This document shows, one piece after another, positions 52,732 through 62,179 of a stretch of 64,000 nucleotides of DNA. The stretch is from Chlorobiaceae bacterium (GTDB taxonomy: Bacteria; Bacteroidota; Ignavibacteria; UBA10030; SZUA-254). Numbering within the stretch: position 1 is the stretch's first letter; every line of letters starts with the position of its first letter. Location: assembly GCA_013824245.1 (NCBI GenBank), contig PNNN01000049.1, positions 121,068-185,067 on the forward strand, in the 5' to 3' direction. The translations under genes and the position numbers were made by a program. The notes beneath the pieces were generated by a model that worked only from the letters and a program-made list of their open reading frames with translations, did no database searches and was not told the DNA's origin.

Positions 52732-54230
52732 AAAAGCGCATCATTATCTCGCTGCTTGCAATCGTCCTTATTATTGCTTATACCGTTCCGGGAAGAGCGG
52801 ATGATCCACTAAAAGAAGGTATAGCGCAATTTGAAAAAGGCGATTTCCACACCGCCATCAAATCGTTTAAAGAAGCTGTGAAGGATGATAAGAAAAATCC
52901 GCAACCATATTTTTGGCTTGGCGTGACATATTTAAAAACCGATTCATTAGGTCTTGCAGAAACCGCATTTGTGCAAGCTCGCGAATTAGATTCAAAAAAT
53001 TGGAAAATCTACGATAATCTTGGAGATGTGTATGTAGGACAAAAAATTCCTGCTGCTGCCGTGGAACAATATCGGAAGGCAATTGAAATCGGAGGGAAGA
53101 GCGCAGTGATATATATGAAGATTGCCGATGTCAGCCGTAAAGCTCGACAGTACAAAGAAGCCGCGGAAGCATATATAAGCGTTTTGCTTATTGATTCTAC
53201 GAACGTCACCGCGATGAAAGAACTTGCGAATATATATTTTCGCGCAAAACAATATTCTAATGCTCTTCCGCTATATCGCGATCTTGTAAAACTCCAACCC
53301 GATACCATATCGTATCAAAAAAATTATGTGAAGTGTTTATACGAGGCGAAGTATTATGAAGAATTGATTCCGGTTGCGGAAAATATTCGCCGGTTCGATT
53401 CAACTGATGAAGATATTAATATGATGCTTCGCGATGCATATATCCAAACAAGAAAATATGATAAAGCGTTATTGCTTATTACTTATCAAAATCCGGATTC
53501 TATAAGTGTAGATGAGTTGGTTAAGCGTGCAAAAATTTATTATGAACTGAAGATGATAGATTCATCCATATCTATGTATGAATATGCCTATAAACGAGAT
53601 TCAAGCAGATCGGATATGTATTACGAAATGGCGAAATTGTATAACGAGAAAGAGCGTTATGCTGACGCGGTGATGATGTTCGATAAAAAGATCGTTACTG
53701 ATTCGGCGCCCGGTTATCGTTGGGCATGTTATTTTCAGGGTGCACAATCATTAGGTAAAATGAAAGATTACAAACGTGCAAAAGAATATATCACAAAAAG
53801 TATTGAATATAAACCGGAATATATTGAGGCATGGCCCCTCTTAGCGCAGTACAACGAAGCGTTAGGTAATTCAGCAGAGCAAGGCGTCGCGAATCGAAAA
53901 ATTATTGAACTTATATTAAAAGTCGATACTATAGCGAATGGAAATTCTGCAAGGTACAGAACTCTTCTCGATAATGCTTATCGTATGGAGGCATTCCGAT
54001 TATTCAATGAGAAGAAACCATTCGAAGCGATTGAATATTATAAAAAGGCACTCCAACTAAGTCCAAAAGATTGTAAACTCGCATTGACAATCGGGCAGAT
54101 TTATCACCGCGAAAAGAAAGAGATGGACGCTCAGCAATATTACTGTAAAGTAATTCAACTTTGCCCCAAATCTGAAGACGCTAAAAATGCTCAAAATTAC
54201 TTGAAAATGATGGGATTAGACTGTAAATAA
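52728..54230 (+). CDS. periplasmic TPR-repeat protein
   Basis: 500 residues, GTG start overlapping the previous stop (GTGA). Signal peptide (IIISLLAIVLIIAYTVPGRA), then about ten tetratricopeptide repeats (AIKSFKEAVKDDKKNPQPYF, AVEQYRKAIEIGGKSAVIY, AIEYYKKALQLSPKDCKLA). A scaffold for protein-protein contacts. It ends the STAS-ExbBDD-TonB operon, and a strong terminator follows. Confidence 0.9.
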   Translation: MKKRIIISLLAIVLIIAYTVPGRADDPLKEGIAQFEKGDFHTAIKSFKEAVKDDKKNPQPYFWLGVTYLKTDSLGLAETAFVQARELDSKNWKIYDNLGDVYVGQKIPAAAVEQYRKAIEIGGKSAVIYMKIADVSRKARQYKEAAEAYISVLLIDSTNVTAMKELANIYFRAKQYSNALPLYRDLVKLQPDTISYQKNYVKCLYEAKYYEELIPVAENIRRFDSTDEDINMMLRDAYIQTRKYDKALLLITYQNPDSISVDELVKRAKIYYELKMIDSSISMYEYAYKRDSSRSDMYYEMAKLYNEKERYADAVMMFDKKIVTDSAPGYRWACYFQGAQSLGKMKDYKRAKEYITKSIEYKPEYIEAWPLLAQYNEALGNSAEQGVANRKIIELILKVDTIANGNSARYRTLLDNAYRMEAFRLFNEKKPFEAIEYYKKALQLSPKDCKLALTIGQIYHREKKEMDAQQYYCKVIQLCPKSEDAKNAQNYLKMMGLDCK

Positions 54231-54297
54231 TCATTTCAAAATAATATTCGACTTTTTCATCTTTTTTTATTAAATTAAACCTTCCAAGTTTTAAGTT

Positions 54298-54334
54298 CCA
54301 CCCTTGAGTGAACCAAGGGTGGTTCTTTTTTGTT
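54298..54334 (+). terminator. Rho-independent terminator
   Basis: CCACCCTTG, seven bases, CAAGGGTGG, then TTCTTTTTTGTT. It closes the operon that ends with the TPR gene. Confidence 0.9.
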
Positions 54335-54440
54335 ATTATCATGTTCTCGAATTCTTCTTTAATGGGAAAAGAGATTTCGATAATAATATTAAGTCGTTTG
54401 ATTCATAAAATTCAACACAACGAAAGGGTTACTATTTCGC

Positions 54441-56606
54441 ATGGAATTATCACTTATCATCGGAATAAGCGTTCTGGGTTTATTATTTGCACTTTATTTG
54501 ATTAGAGATGTGATGCGCCGAGAAACCGGCACAGAGCGCATGCAAGAAATTTCCAACGCAATTAAACAAGGAGCAGAGGCATTCCTCCGTCGGCAAAATA
54601 GAACAATTGTTTTGCTCGCGATTGCACTTGCTCTTCTAATCTACCTTCTTTATGCGTTTGCTCGCACGCCAAATGTGCATGATCCGGCAAGTGCGGCAGA
54701 CCTTGCACTCTGGACAACTTTATCATTCTTGTTCGGCGCGGCATGTTCGGTTGCGGCAGGATATATGGGTATGTGGGTTGCCATCCGAAGTAATATACGC
54801 ACCGCAGCGGCGGCGCGTAATAATATGAACGACGCTTTACAAACAGCGCTTCGTGGCGGCGCAGTTTCAGGTTTCTTTGTTGTAGCTTTGAGCTTGTTGG
54901 GTGTTGCCGGATTGTTCACAATTGTGAAAGCAATCGGTGTTACAGACGATATAACAAAAATACCTTTGCTTATTGTTGGATATGGTTTTGGAGCGAGTTT
55001 CGTGGCGCTCTTTGCGCAATTGGGCGGCGGTATTTTTACGAAGGCGGCAGATGTAGGAGCAGACCTCGTTGGAAAAGTGGAAGCAGGTATTCCCGAAGAC
55101 GATCCCCGCAACCCGGCAGTTATTGCCGACCTTGTTGGCGACAACGTGGGTGATTGCGCTGGTCGCGGTGCAGACCTTTTTGAATCTACTGCCGCAGAAA
55201 ATATTGGCGCAATGATTTTAGCCGCCGGTTTGTACCGGGCGAACACTCAATATTTTATAGATAATGAATTATCGCTTCTTGGTGTTATTCTTTTTCCGCT
55301 CGTTGCTCGTGCGTTTGGTATCATCGCTTCGATTGTCGGAATACTTACAGTGCGGACCGCTGAGAATAAAGACCCGATGAAGGCGCTCAACCGCGGTTAC
55401 TTTGTTACTGCAATATTAGCGATAGTCGGATTCTTCATTGCATCTCAATGGTTGTTGGGCGAAAATTATTTCAACTTCTTTTTAGCAGGCGTGATCGGTG
55501 TTCTCACTTCGGTAGCGTTTGTTTATATCACTCAATATTACACAGAGTACCATTACCGCCCCGTAAAATCTATTGCTGAAGCATCGCAAACCGGACCGGC
55601 AACAAATATCATTTCCGGTATAGCTGTCGGTATGGAATCAACTGGTTATCCGATAATCGTAATCGGCGTTGCTTTGGTCTCCTCATATTTTCTTGGTAAT
55701 TCTTCAGGAATGGTAGACGGCGGATTATTTGGAACGGCAGTAGCGACTATGGGTATGTTAGGAACAGCCGCATACATACTTGCCATGGATACATTCGGTC
55801 CGATTACAGATAATGCAGGCGGCATTGTTGAGATGAGTCAACAGCCAGAAGAAATTCGCAAACGCACAGACCGACTTGATTCGGTTGGCAACACAACTAA
55901 GGCGCTAACAAAAGGATATGCAGTTGGTTCAGCGGCACTGGCGGCATTTTTACTTTTTGGTGCGTACATGGATGAAGTCAAAAATTATATGCCCTCATTT
56001 CAGCCGGTTATTAATCTTAATAAACCGGAAGTATTCGTCGGGGCTATGTTGGGTTCTGTGTTAGTCTATTTGTTTTCATCTCTCGCAATCAAAGCAGTTG
56101 GAAAAGCGGCATACGCAATCATCAACAATGTGCGGGAGCAGTTTAGAAACAATCCGGGAATAATGAAGGGAACATCCAAGCCCGATTACGGACAGTGCGT
56201 TGATATCGCAACTAAAGCCGCGCTTCAAAAAATGGTTTTACCCGGAGTTCTTGTGGTTGGCATGACCGTTGGTGTTGGAATTATTTTTAAATGGTTATAC
56301 TATGCAGGCGGGCAATCGCCGCACGGTGCAAGCGGCGCCGAGGTTATTGGCGGATTCCTGATGTCAGGTACCATCACGGGAATTTTAATGGCGCTCTTCT
56401 TGAATAACAGCGGAGGTGCATGGGACAATGCGAAAAAATATATCGAGACAGGAATGTACGGAGGTAAGAGATCAGATCCGCACAAAGCCGCAGTGGTTGG
56501 TGATACGGTTGGCGATCCGTTCAAAGATACAGCTGGACCATCGCTTCACGTGCTGATTAAATTATTAGCAACCCTCACGTTGGTGTTGGCGCCGTTGTTT
56601 ATTTAG
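54441..56606 (+). CDS. hppA: membrane-bound proton-translocating pyrophosphatase
   Basis: 721 residues, about 16 membrane helices. Pyrophosphate-binding motifs DLVGDNVGDCAGRGADLFES, DNAGGIVEMS and GDTVGDPFKDTAGPSLH are intact. GNTTKALTKGYAVG carries Lys where potassium-dependent enzymes have Ala, which marks the potassium-independent, proton-pumping branch. It couples pyrophosphate breakdown to proton export. Monocistronic between two terminators. The ORF at 54308-54505 is a shadow of its leader. Confidence 0.95.
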   Translation: MELSLIIGISVLGLLFALYLIRDVMRRETGTERMQEISNAIKQGAEAFLRRQNRTIVLLAIALALLIYLLYAFARTPNVHDPASAADLALWTTLSFLFGAACSVAAGYMGMWVAIRSNIRTAAAARNNMNDALQTALRGGAVSGFFVVALSLLGVAGLFTIVKAIGVTDDITKIPLLIVGYGFGASFVALFAQLGGGIFTKAADVGADLVGKVEAGIPEDDPRNPAVIADLVGDNVGDCAGRGADLFESTAAENIGAMILAAGLYRANTQYFIDNELSLLGVILFPLVARAFGIIASIVGILTVRTAENKDPMKALNRGYFVTAILAIVGFFIASQWLLGENYFNFFLAGVIGVLTSVAFVYITQYYTEYHYRPVKSIAEASQTGPATNIISGIAVGMESTGYPIIVIGVALVSSYFLGNSSGMVDGGLFGTAVATMGMLGTAAYILAMDTFGPITDNAGGIVEMSQQPEEIRKRTDRLDSVGNTTKALTKGYAVGSAALAAFLLFGAYMDEVKNYMPSFQPVINLNKPEVFVGAMLGSVLVYLFSSLAIKAVGKAAYAIINNVREQFRNNPGIMKGTSKPDYGQCVDIATKAALQKMVLPGVLVVGMTVGVGIIFKWLYYAGGQSPHGASGAEVIGGFLMSGTITGILMALFLNNSGGAWDNAKKYIETGMYGGKRSDPHKAAVVGDTVGDPFKDTAGPSLHVLIKLLATLTLVLAPLFI

Positions 56607-56632
56607 GTCCAGAGTAAGTAGGTTTTTCCAGA

Positions 56633-56682
56633 AAAAAGTTTCCTTCTTGATCGTTGAAACCGATGAGAGGGAAACTTTTTAT
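56633..56682 (+). terminator. Rho-independent terminator after hppA
   Basis: AAAAAGTTTCC pairs with GGAAACTTTTT, ending in a T-run, with a 26-base loop that can pair further. Confidence 0.75.
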
Positions 56683-56808
56683 CTTGAATAGATGATAAAA
56701 TTTATTGAGCATAAATATCATAATCCTTGCCTATTTCACAAATTTTTTGTAGATTTAATAAGTTATTTTTGAAAACCTATCATATTTTATCATTTTCAAG
56801 GATTTTTC

Positions 56809-57258
56809 GTGGCTTTAAGACAGAAATTAACACATTCATTCAGGCAGGACGAGGTTTTAAAGAAATGGTTCCTCGTTGATGCTGAGGGACAAACGCTCGG
56901 TCGCCTCGCAAGCCGTATCGCGACTGTACTGCGCGGCAAGAATAAACCACAGTTTACAACTAACGCCGACTGCGGCGATTTCGTAATTGTGGTGAACGCA
57001 GATAAGATAAAGATCGCCGCTAAACGTGAAGAGCTGAAAACTTATTTCCACCATACATTATATCCGGCAGGCGCGACAGTTGAATCGTACAAAGAGCTTA
57101 TGAAAACCAATCCTGAGCGTATTGTAACGATGGCAATTAAAGGAATGATACCGCATAACCGGCTTGGAGTTCAGGTGATAAAAAAATTAAAAGTGTACCG
57201 CGGAACAGAACATCCACATTCGGCACAAAAACCCGAGCCGCTTAAGTTCGGAAAATAA
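56809..57258 (+). CDS. rplM: 50S ribosomal protein L13
   Basis: 149 residues, GTG start with AAGGA upstream. KKWFLVDAEGQTLGRLASRIA, LRGKNKPQF and GMIPHNRLGVQVIKKLKVY are L13 signatures. First of the rplM-rpsI pair, as in most bacteria, and of the larger translation cluster reaching frr. Confidence 0.97.
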   Translation: MALRQKLTHSFRQDEVLKKWFLVDAEGQTLGRLASRIATVLRGKNKPQFTTNADCGDFVIVVNADKIKIAAKREELKTYFHHTLYPAGATVESYKELMKTNPERIVTMAIKGMIPHNRLGVQVIKKLKVYRGTEHPHSAQKPEPLKFGK

Positions 57259-57349
57259 ATATCAGTTTCGGGATCCGAAATTCTAAACGAATTAGGATTT
57301 AGTAATTAAATAGGTATTCGAAATTAGAAAATAGTATTTAAGGAATAAA

Positions 57350-57739
57350 ATGGTTCATCATAGAATATCAGTCGGCAGGCGTAAGACAGCAGTTGCACGC
57401 GTAATTTTAAAACCCGGTTCGGGAGAAATAAAAATTAACGACATCGCTTTGGAAAAATATTTTCCCATCGAAACATTAAAGACAGATGTGCTTCTTCCAT
57501 TTACCGTTACCGAGTTGCTTGGTAAGTACGATGTGGATGCGATAGTCAACGGCGGCGGATCGAGCGGACAAGCGGGCGCAGTGAAGCTTGGTATATCGCG
57601 CGCTTTAGTCGACCTTAATAATGATTTGCGCGGAAAACTTCGCGAGCATGATTTGCTTACACGCGATTCAAGAATGGTTGAGCGTAAAAAATACGGTCAA
57701 CGCAAAGCACGCAAGAGATTCCAGTTCAGTAAGAGATAA
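57350..57739 (+). CDS. rpsI: 30S ribosomal protein S9
   Basis: 129 residues. RRKTAVARVILKPGSGEI, INGGGSSGQAGAVKLGISRAL and the basic C-terminus KKYGQRKARKRFQFSKR that reaches the P-site are intact. It follows rplM by 91 bases. Confidence 0.97.
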   Translation: MVHHRISVGRRKTAVARVILKPGSGEIKINDIALEKYFPIETLKTDVLLPFTVTELLGKYDVDAIVNGGGSSGQAGAVKLGISRALVDLNNDLRGKLREHDLLTRDSRMVERKKYGQRKARKRFQFSKR

Positions 57740-57745
57740 TCTTTT

Positions 57746-57831
57746 AGTAGATGAGTATATGAGTATTTAAGTAGATGAGATTGAGAAGAAAAATTTACTC
57801 AACTACTCAGATACTAAACTACTCAACTACT
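57746..57831. repeat. long imperfect inverted repeat (AGTAG/CTACT)
   Basis: About 35 bases rich in AGTAGATGAG / GAGTATTT pair with a right arm rich in CTCAACTACT / AGATACTAAACTACT, separated by 15 bases. The length suggests a strong RNA hairpin just after rpsI; the low-complexity arms are typical of a dispersed element. Confidence 0.65.
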
Positions 57832-57850
57832 TAATAAATCAAACATACTC

Positions 57851-57897
57851 TCTGATTTTGAGGGAAGTGTCCCGTTTCAAATGGGATCCCCTCAGAA
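57851..57897 (+). promoter_or_regulatory. structured leader upstream of rpsB
   Basis: TGAGGG ... CCCTCA encloses TCCC ... GGGA around GTTTCAAAT. It lies 44 bases before the rpsB start. S2 leaders that bind the protein are known in other bacteria; whether this is one is an inference. Confidence 0.35.
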
Positions 57898-57940
57898 GAT
57901 GACGGGAGTAGAAGAAATAACTAACATAAAGGAGTAACAA

Positions 57941-58696
57941 ATGCCACGTATAGAATTAGCCGACCTACTTGATGCAGGCGCTCACTTTGGGCACCTCACA
58001 CGCCGTTGGAACCCCAAGATGAAACCGTTTATTTTTATGGAGAGAAACGGTATACACATCATCGATCTTAAAAAAACTCAAGACCTTTTAGAAGGTGCCG
58101 CAAACGCTCTCGCTAATATTATTGGCGAAGGGAAGAAAGTTCTTTTTGTTGGAACTAAAAGTCAGGCATCGGTAGTGATCGAAGAAGAAGCGAAGAGATG
58201 CGGCGCGTTTTACACATCATCGCGCTGGTTAGGCGGTATGCTGACCAATTTTTCCACAATCAGAAAAAGTGTTAAGCGTCTTCAGAATATTGAGAAGATG
58301 GAAACCGACGGAACTTACGATAAGATAACAAAGAAAGAAGCTTTAGTTTTAGATCGCGAGAAAGAGAAACTCTCGGATGTTCTCTCGGGCGTGGTTGATA
58401 TGACAAGATTGCCGGGCGCTTTGTTTGTTGTTGACATCAAAAAAGAAGAAATTTCGGTGCGTGAAGCAAAGCGATTAGGAATACCGGTATTCGCAATTGT
58501 AGATACGAATTGCGATCCTACATTTGTTGATTATCCGATTCCGGCGAACGATGATGCGATAAAATCAATTCAGGCGATAACCAGAGTTATAGCGGATGCG
58601 GTTCTTGAAGGACAAGAGCGTGTGAGCGCCATGCAGCAAGCCCTTACCGAGCATGAAAAAGAAAAAGCACCCGAGCCGAGACAGAGAAGAAAATAA
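57941..58696 (+). CDS. rpsB: 30S ribosomal protein S2
   Basis: 251 residues. [41 protein letters not shown] and [13 protein letters not shown] are S2 signatures. AAAGGAG precedes the ATG. Followed by tsf after 38 bases, the usual order. Confidence 0.97.
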   Translation: MPRIELADLLDAGAHFGHLTRRWNPKMKPFIFMERNGIHIIDLKKTQDLLEGAANALANIIGEGKKVLFVGTKSQASVVIEEEAKRCGAFYTSSRWLGGMLTNFSTIRKSVKRLQNIEKMETDGTYDKITKKEALVLDREKEKLSDVLSGVVDMTRLPGALFVVDIKKEEISVREAKRLGIPVFAIVDTNCDPTFVDYPIPANDDAIKSIQAITRVIADAVLEGQERVSAMQQALTEHEKEKAPEPRQRRK

Positions 58697-58734
58697 GTTG
58701 AACAATTTATAAATTGAAGAATAGCGAGATTTAA

Positions 58735-59334
58735 ATGGAAATTACATCAGAACAAGTTAAATTATTACGAGACAAAACAGGCGCAGGGATGATGGACTGC
58801 AAAAAAGCACTTGCAGAATCGAACGGCGATATGGATAAAGCTATCGATTACCTGCGAAAGAAAGGTGCGGCAACCGCGGAGAAGCGGGCTGATCGCGCCA
58901 CAAATCAAGGTGTTATCGAATCATATATCCATGCAGGCGGACGAATCGGTACGATGGTTGAAGTGAATTGCGAAACCGATTTCGTAGCAAAGACGGACGA
59001 CTTCAAAGCATTCGCACGAGAGCTTGCAATGCAGATAGCGGCAATGAATCCGTTATACGTAAGCCGTGAAGATGTTTCAAAAGACATGATTGAACACGAA
59101 TTGGAAATTTACCGCACCCAAGCTAAGAACGAAAAGAAACCCGATCAGGTTGTTAACCGGATTGCCGAAGGTAAGTTGGAGAAGTATTACCAGGAGTTTT
59201 GCCTGACAGAGCAAATCTATATTAAAGATTCAGGAAAAACGATTAAGGATCTTATTCTCGATCTGATGGCAAAGACGGGAGAAAAGATAACAATCCGACG
59301 GTTCAAGCGTTTTCATCTTGGAGAAAATTCATAA
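58735..59334 (+). CDS. tsf: elongation factor Ts
   Basis: 199 residues, the short form (E. coli has 283), lacking part of the second core subdomain as in Thermus. N-terminal UBA-like LRDKTGAGMMDCKKALAE and the TDFVAKTDDF motif that contacts EF-Tu are present. Regenerates EF-Tu-GTP. A strong terminator follows. Confidence 0.96.
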   Translation: MEITSEQVKLLRDKTGAGMMDCKKALAESNGDMDKAIDYLRKKGAATAEKRADRATNQGVIESYIHAGGRIGTMVEVNCETDFVAKTDDFKAFARELAMQIAAMNPLYVSREDVSKDMIEHELEIYRTQAKNEKKPDQVVNRIAEGKLEKYYQEFCLTEQIYIKDSGKTIKDLILDLMAKTGEKITIRRFKRFHLGENS

Positions 59335-59346
59335 AAACAAAAATTC

Positions 59347-59375
59347 AGGTCTCGCATTCGTGAGACCTTTTTTTT
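59347..59375 (+). terminator. Rho-independent terminator between tsf and pyrH
   Basis: AGGTCTC, eight bases, GAGACCT, then eight Ts. Only nine bases separate it from the pyrH start, so pyrH-frr must be read through or have a promoter overlapping this region. Confidence 0.88.
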
Positions 59376-59384
59376 ATATCGACT

Positions 59385-60128
59385 ATGAAAAAAAATAAAC
59401 CGGCATTCAAAAGAATCCTTTTAAAAGTCAGCGGTGAAGCGTTGATGGGCGAAAAAGAGTTCGGAATCGATTCGAATATTCTGAGTAAGTTCGCTTCTGA
59501 GATCGGCGAGATACATAAATACGGCATCGAAATCGGAATCGTTATCGGAGGTGGAAATATTTATCGGGGGGTCGAGAATTCATCCGACGGCGTTGATAAA
59601 GTAACAGGCGATCAGATGGGAATGCTTGCAACAATCATAAACGGACTTGCATTGCAAAGCGCGCTTGAACATCATGGTGTGTTCACGCGGTTAATGAGTC
59701 CCATTAAAATGGAAGAAATGGCAGAACCGTTCATCCGTCGCCGCGCGATCAGACATTTAGAAAAAGGACGTGTTGTAATATTCGGTGCTGGAACAGGCAA
59801 TCCTTATTTCACAACCGATTCTGCCGCCGCTTTAAGAGCGATGGAGATAAATGCAGACGTTATTATTAAAGGCACACGGGTGAACGGAGTTTACGATCGT
59901 GATCCGGAGAAACACAAAAATGCAGTCATGTATCACGAGATATCGTATCAGGATGTGCTTGAAAAAAATCTTAAAGTGATGGACCTTACCGCAATAACAC
60001 TCTGCAAAGAAAACCTTATGCCGATTATAGTTTTTAATTTTAATAAATCCGGAAATTTACAACGGCTTCTGCAAGGACAAAAAGTAGGAACATTTGTTCA
60101 CGCGAAAGCCAAAAAAATTAATAAGTAG
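59385..60128 (+). CDS. pyrH: uridylate kinase (UMP kinase)
   Basis: 247 residues. Phosphorylates UMP to [50 protein letters not shown] and [17 protein letters not shown] are the amino acid kinase-fold motifs of bacterial PyrH. Start immediately after the tsf terminator, without a clear ribosome-binding site. Confidence 0.96.
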   Translation: MKKNKPAFKRILLKVSGEALMGEKEFGIDSNILSKFASEIGEIHKYGIEIGIVIGGGNIYRGVENSSDGVDKVTGDQMGMLATIINGLALQSALEHHGVFTRLMSPIKMEEMAEPFIRRRAIRHLEKGRVVIFGAGTGNPYFTTDSAAALRAMEINADVIIKGTRVNGVYDRDPEKHKNAVMYHEISYQDVLEKNLKVMDLTAITLCKENLMPIIVFNFNKSGNLQRLLQGQKVGTFVHAKAKKINK

Positions 60129-60155
60129 ACTTGTCGAACTATTTAAGGAATAAAT

Positions 60156-60713
60156 ATGATAAAAGAAATCATTAAACAAACAGACGACAAGATGCACAAA
60201 GCGGTGGAAGTTGTGCGTCAGGAATTCATAAAGATCAGAACCGGAAAAGCTACTACTGCTCTGCTCGACGGTGTTAAAATCGATTATTACGGACAGCATT
60301 CACCTCTCACCCAGGTTGCTAATGTCAGCGTTAAAGACATTCACACAATCTCTGTTCAACCGTGGGATAAAACAATGCTGCAGCCAATCGAGAAAGCGAT
60401 CATCGCGGCAAATTTAGGTTTGAATCCGATTGTTGATGCAAACGGAATCCGCGTGCCAATACCTCCTTTGAACGAAGAAAGAAGAAAAGAACTAGTAAAG
60501 TTGATAAAGAAGTTTGCCGAAGAAGGCAGAATTGCCGTACGCAACATAAGACGCGATGCTATTGAACATCTGAAGAAGTCTGAGAAGGATGAGCATTTTT
60601 CTGAAGACGAGCGGAAACGTGCGGAACAAGATGTTCAAAAAATGACAGATAAATTTATCAAAGATATTGATGGTTTAATTGTAGTGAAAGAAAAAGAAAT
60701 AATGGAAGTTTAA
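60156..60713 (+). CDS. frr: ribosome recycling factor
   Basis: 185 residues. MHKAVEVVRQEFIKIRTGKA, LDGVKIDYYGQHSPLTQVAN, PWDKTMLQPIEKAI and VRNIRRDAIEHLKKSEKD define the two-domain RRF. It splits post-termination ribosomes with EF-G. It lies 27 bases after pyrH and is followed by a terminator. Confidence 0.97.
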   Translation: MIKEIIKQTDDKMHKAVEVVRQEFIKIRTGKATTALLDGVKIDYYGQHSPLTQVANVSVKDIHTISVQPWDKTMLQPIEKAIIAANLGLNPIVDANGIRVPIPPLNEERRKELVKLIKKFAEEGRIAVRNIRRDAIEHLKKSEKDEHFSEDERKRAEQDVQKMTDKFIKDIDGLIVVKEKEIMEV

Positions 60714-60756
60714 ACAACAAATTTATCGAGTTTCGATAGATGATTATTGAGGTTGG

Positions 60757-60791
60757 TGCCGATTCGAGATATTGAGTCGGCATTTTGTTTT
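60757..60791 (+). terminator. Rho-independent terminator after frr
   Basis: TGCCGATTC, eight bases, GAGTCGGCA, then TTTTGTTTT. One wobble pair. Confidence 0.85.
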
Positions 60792-60893
60792 AATTGAGAT
60801 TGCTCACTACTGCACAAAACACACCAAAATATTCGAAACATTTGGGCAATCTCAAACGTAAAATGATGTAAGCAAAAAAAGAAAGCTGAAAAA

Positions 60894-61589
60894 ATGGAAG
60901 CAAATGGACATATAAACCGACGGCTATACAAATCGCGCCGAAACAAAGTGATAGATGGTGTGTGTGGAGGTATTGCCGAATATTTTGATGTTGACCCGAC
61001 AATAGTGCGCTTGCTCTGGGTGCTTGTTACTTTGATGGGTGGTTCGGGTTTTATATTATACATCGTCGGTATGATTATCATGCCTGTCAATCCTGAACAT
61101 CTGGCGACAACAACAAATCAGATACAACCTGTCAGCCACGGAACGGATAAGAAAAGATTTTTCGGTGTTATGTTGATTCTTGCCGGCGCATTCTTTTTGC
61201 TTCTTAATATCGGTTGGTTCTGGGGCTTTAGTTGGTGGTCTTTCTCACGCTCTGTTCTATTACCAGTTTTGTTGATAATGCTCGGAGTATTTTTCATATA
61301 TATGCAAACCTCGAAAAGAAAAAATCACGCGTCACCCGTTTCAGAAAATGAGACGGAAATGAATTCAGAACCTTTTGTTGAACAACAGAAAGAATTACGA
61401 CGTTCGAGAACCAATCGTAAGTTATTCGGAGTTTGCGGCGGTTTAGCGAATTATTTCGATCTCGATCCAACGCTTGTAAGATTTATTTTTGTCGCGTTGA
61501 TATTTATTTCATTCGGATGGGGTTTACTCATCTACATCATACTTGGCATAATCATGCCTGAAGAAAAATTAATTGAAACATCTGCGTAA
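60894..61589 (+). CDS. membrane protein with two PspC domains
   Basis: 231 residues. PspC domain 1 (RRNKVIDGVCGGIAEYFDVD, then a membrane helix), a central LiaI/LiaF-like pair of helices (FFGVMLILAGAFFLLLNIGW), and PspC domain 2 (RTNRKLFGVCGGLANYFDLD with a C-terminal helix). PspC-type proteins take part in envelope stress sensing. Duplicate PspC domains around a LiaF-like core are seen in FCB bacteria. Probably in an operon with the next gene. Confidence 0.88.
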   Translation: MEANGHINRRLYKSRRNKVIDGVCGGIAEYFDVDPTIVRLLWVLVTLMGGSGFILYIVGMIIMPVNPEHLATTTNQIQPVSHGTDKKRFFGVMLILAGAFFLLLNIGWFWGFSWWSFSRSVLLPVLLIMLGVFFIYMQTSKRKNHASPVSENETEMNSEPFVEQQKELRRSRTNRKLFGVCGGLANYFDLDPTLVRFIFVALIFISFGWGLLIYIILGIIMPEEKLIETSA

Positions 61590-61599
61590 GGAAATTATA

Positions 61600-62160
61600 A
61601 TGAACGGAAATATAAAGAAAGTTTCGTGGTTCGGGATTGTCCTGATTGTTCTTGGATTATTCATGCTTTTAGATAGGTTCGATTTGATTCAATTTCATTT
61701 TTCCAGTGTCTTTTGGCCCCTGATGATATTGCTTGGAATCATGGCGGTCGCGCGCGGATTCAATCAGAACCGTCGCGGAAAGATATTCTGGGGAACAACG
61801 CTGTTTCTGTATTCGCTTTTTTTCCTTCTCAAGTCTATAGATTATTTTGAAATCTACGGGCAAACAATATTTCCCGCAACGTTTATAATTTTCGGAATCG
61901 CCTTCTTCATGTTATACATCAACAACCTGAAAGATTGGCCCTTCCTGATTCCTACCATATTATTAACCGGAATCGGTGCAGCGTTTCTTTTGAGCGAATA
62001 TGGATATATTTACAGGTGGGATGTGATTGATGCTGTCCGCATATATTGGCCCGTTATTTTAATTCTCACTGGCGTAGGACTTTTATTTCGGCGCTACAAC
62101 ACACAAGCGAATGAAGCGGTTCAGAAGAATGATCCAAATGTAGGGAATCAGCCCAAATAA
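61600..62160 (+). CDS. LiaF-like transmembrane (DUF5668-type) protein
   Basis: 186 residues from MNGNIKKVSWFGIVLIVLGLF, with about six helices in LiaI/LiaF-type pairs (VSWFGIVLIVLGLFMLLDRF, YWPVILILTGVGLLFRRYN). AAGGA precedes ATG 61600; the TTG start at 61573 overlaps the previous gene and is less likely. Function in envelope stress is inferred from the PspC neighbour. Confidence 0.78.
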   Translation: MNGNIKKVSWFGIVLIVLGLFMLLDRFDLIQFHFSSVFWPLMILLGIMAVARGFNQNRRGKIFWGTTLFLYSLFFLLKSIDYFEIYGQTIFPATFIIFGIAFFMLYINNLKDWPFLIPTILLTGIGAAFLLSEYGYIYRWDVIDAVRIYWPVILILTGVGLLFRRYNTQANEAVQKNDPNVGNQPK

Positions 62161-62179
62161 GATTTTAATAAAAGTATCT

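Noticed and set aside
54308-54505. 65-residue ORF before hppA
   Set aside because: It begins inside the terminator and overlaps the hppA start in another frame.
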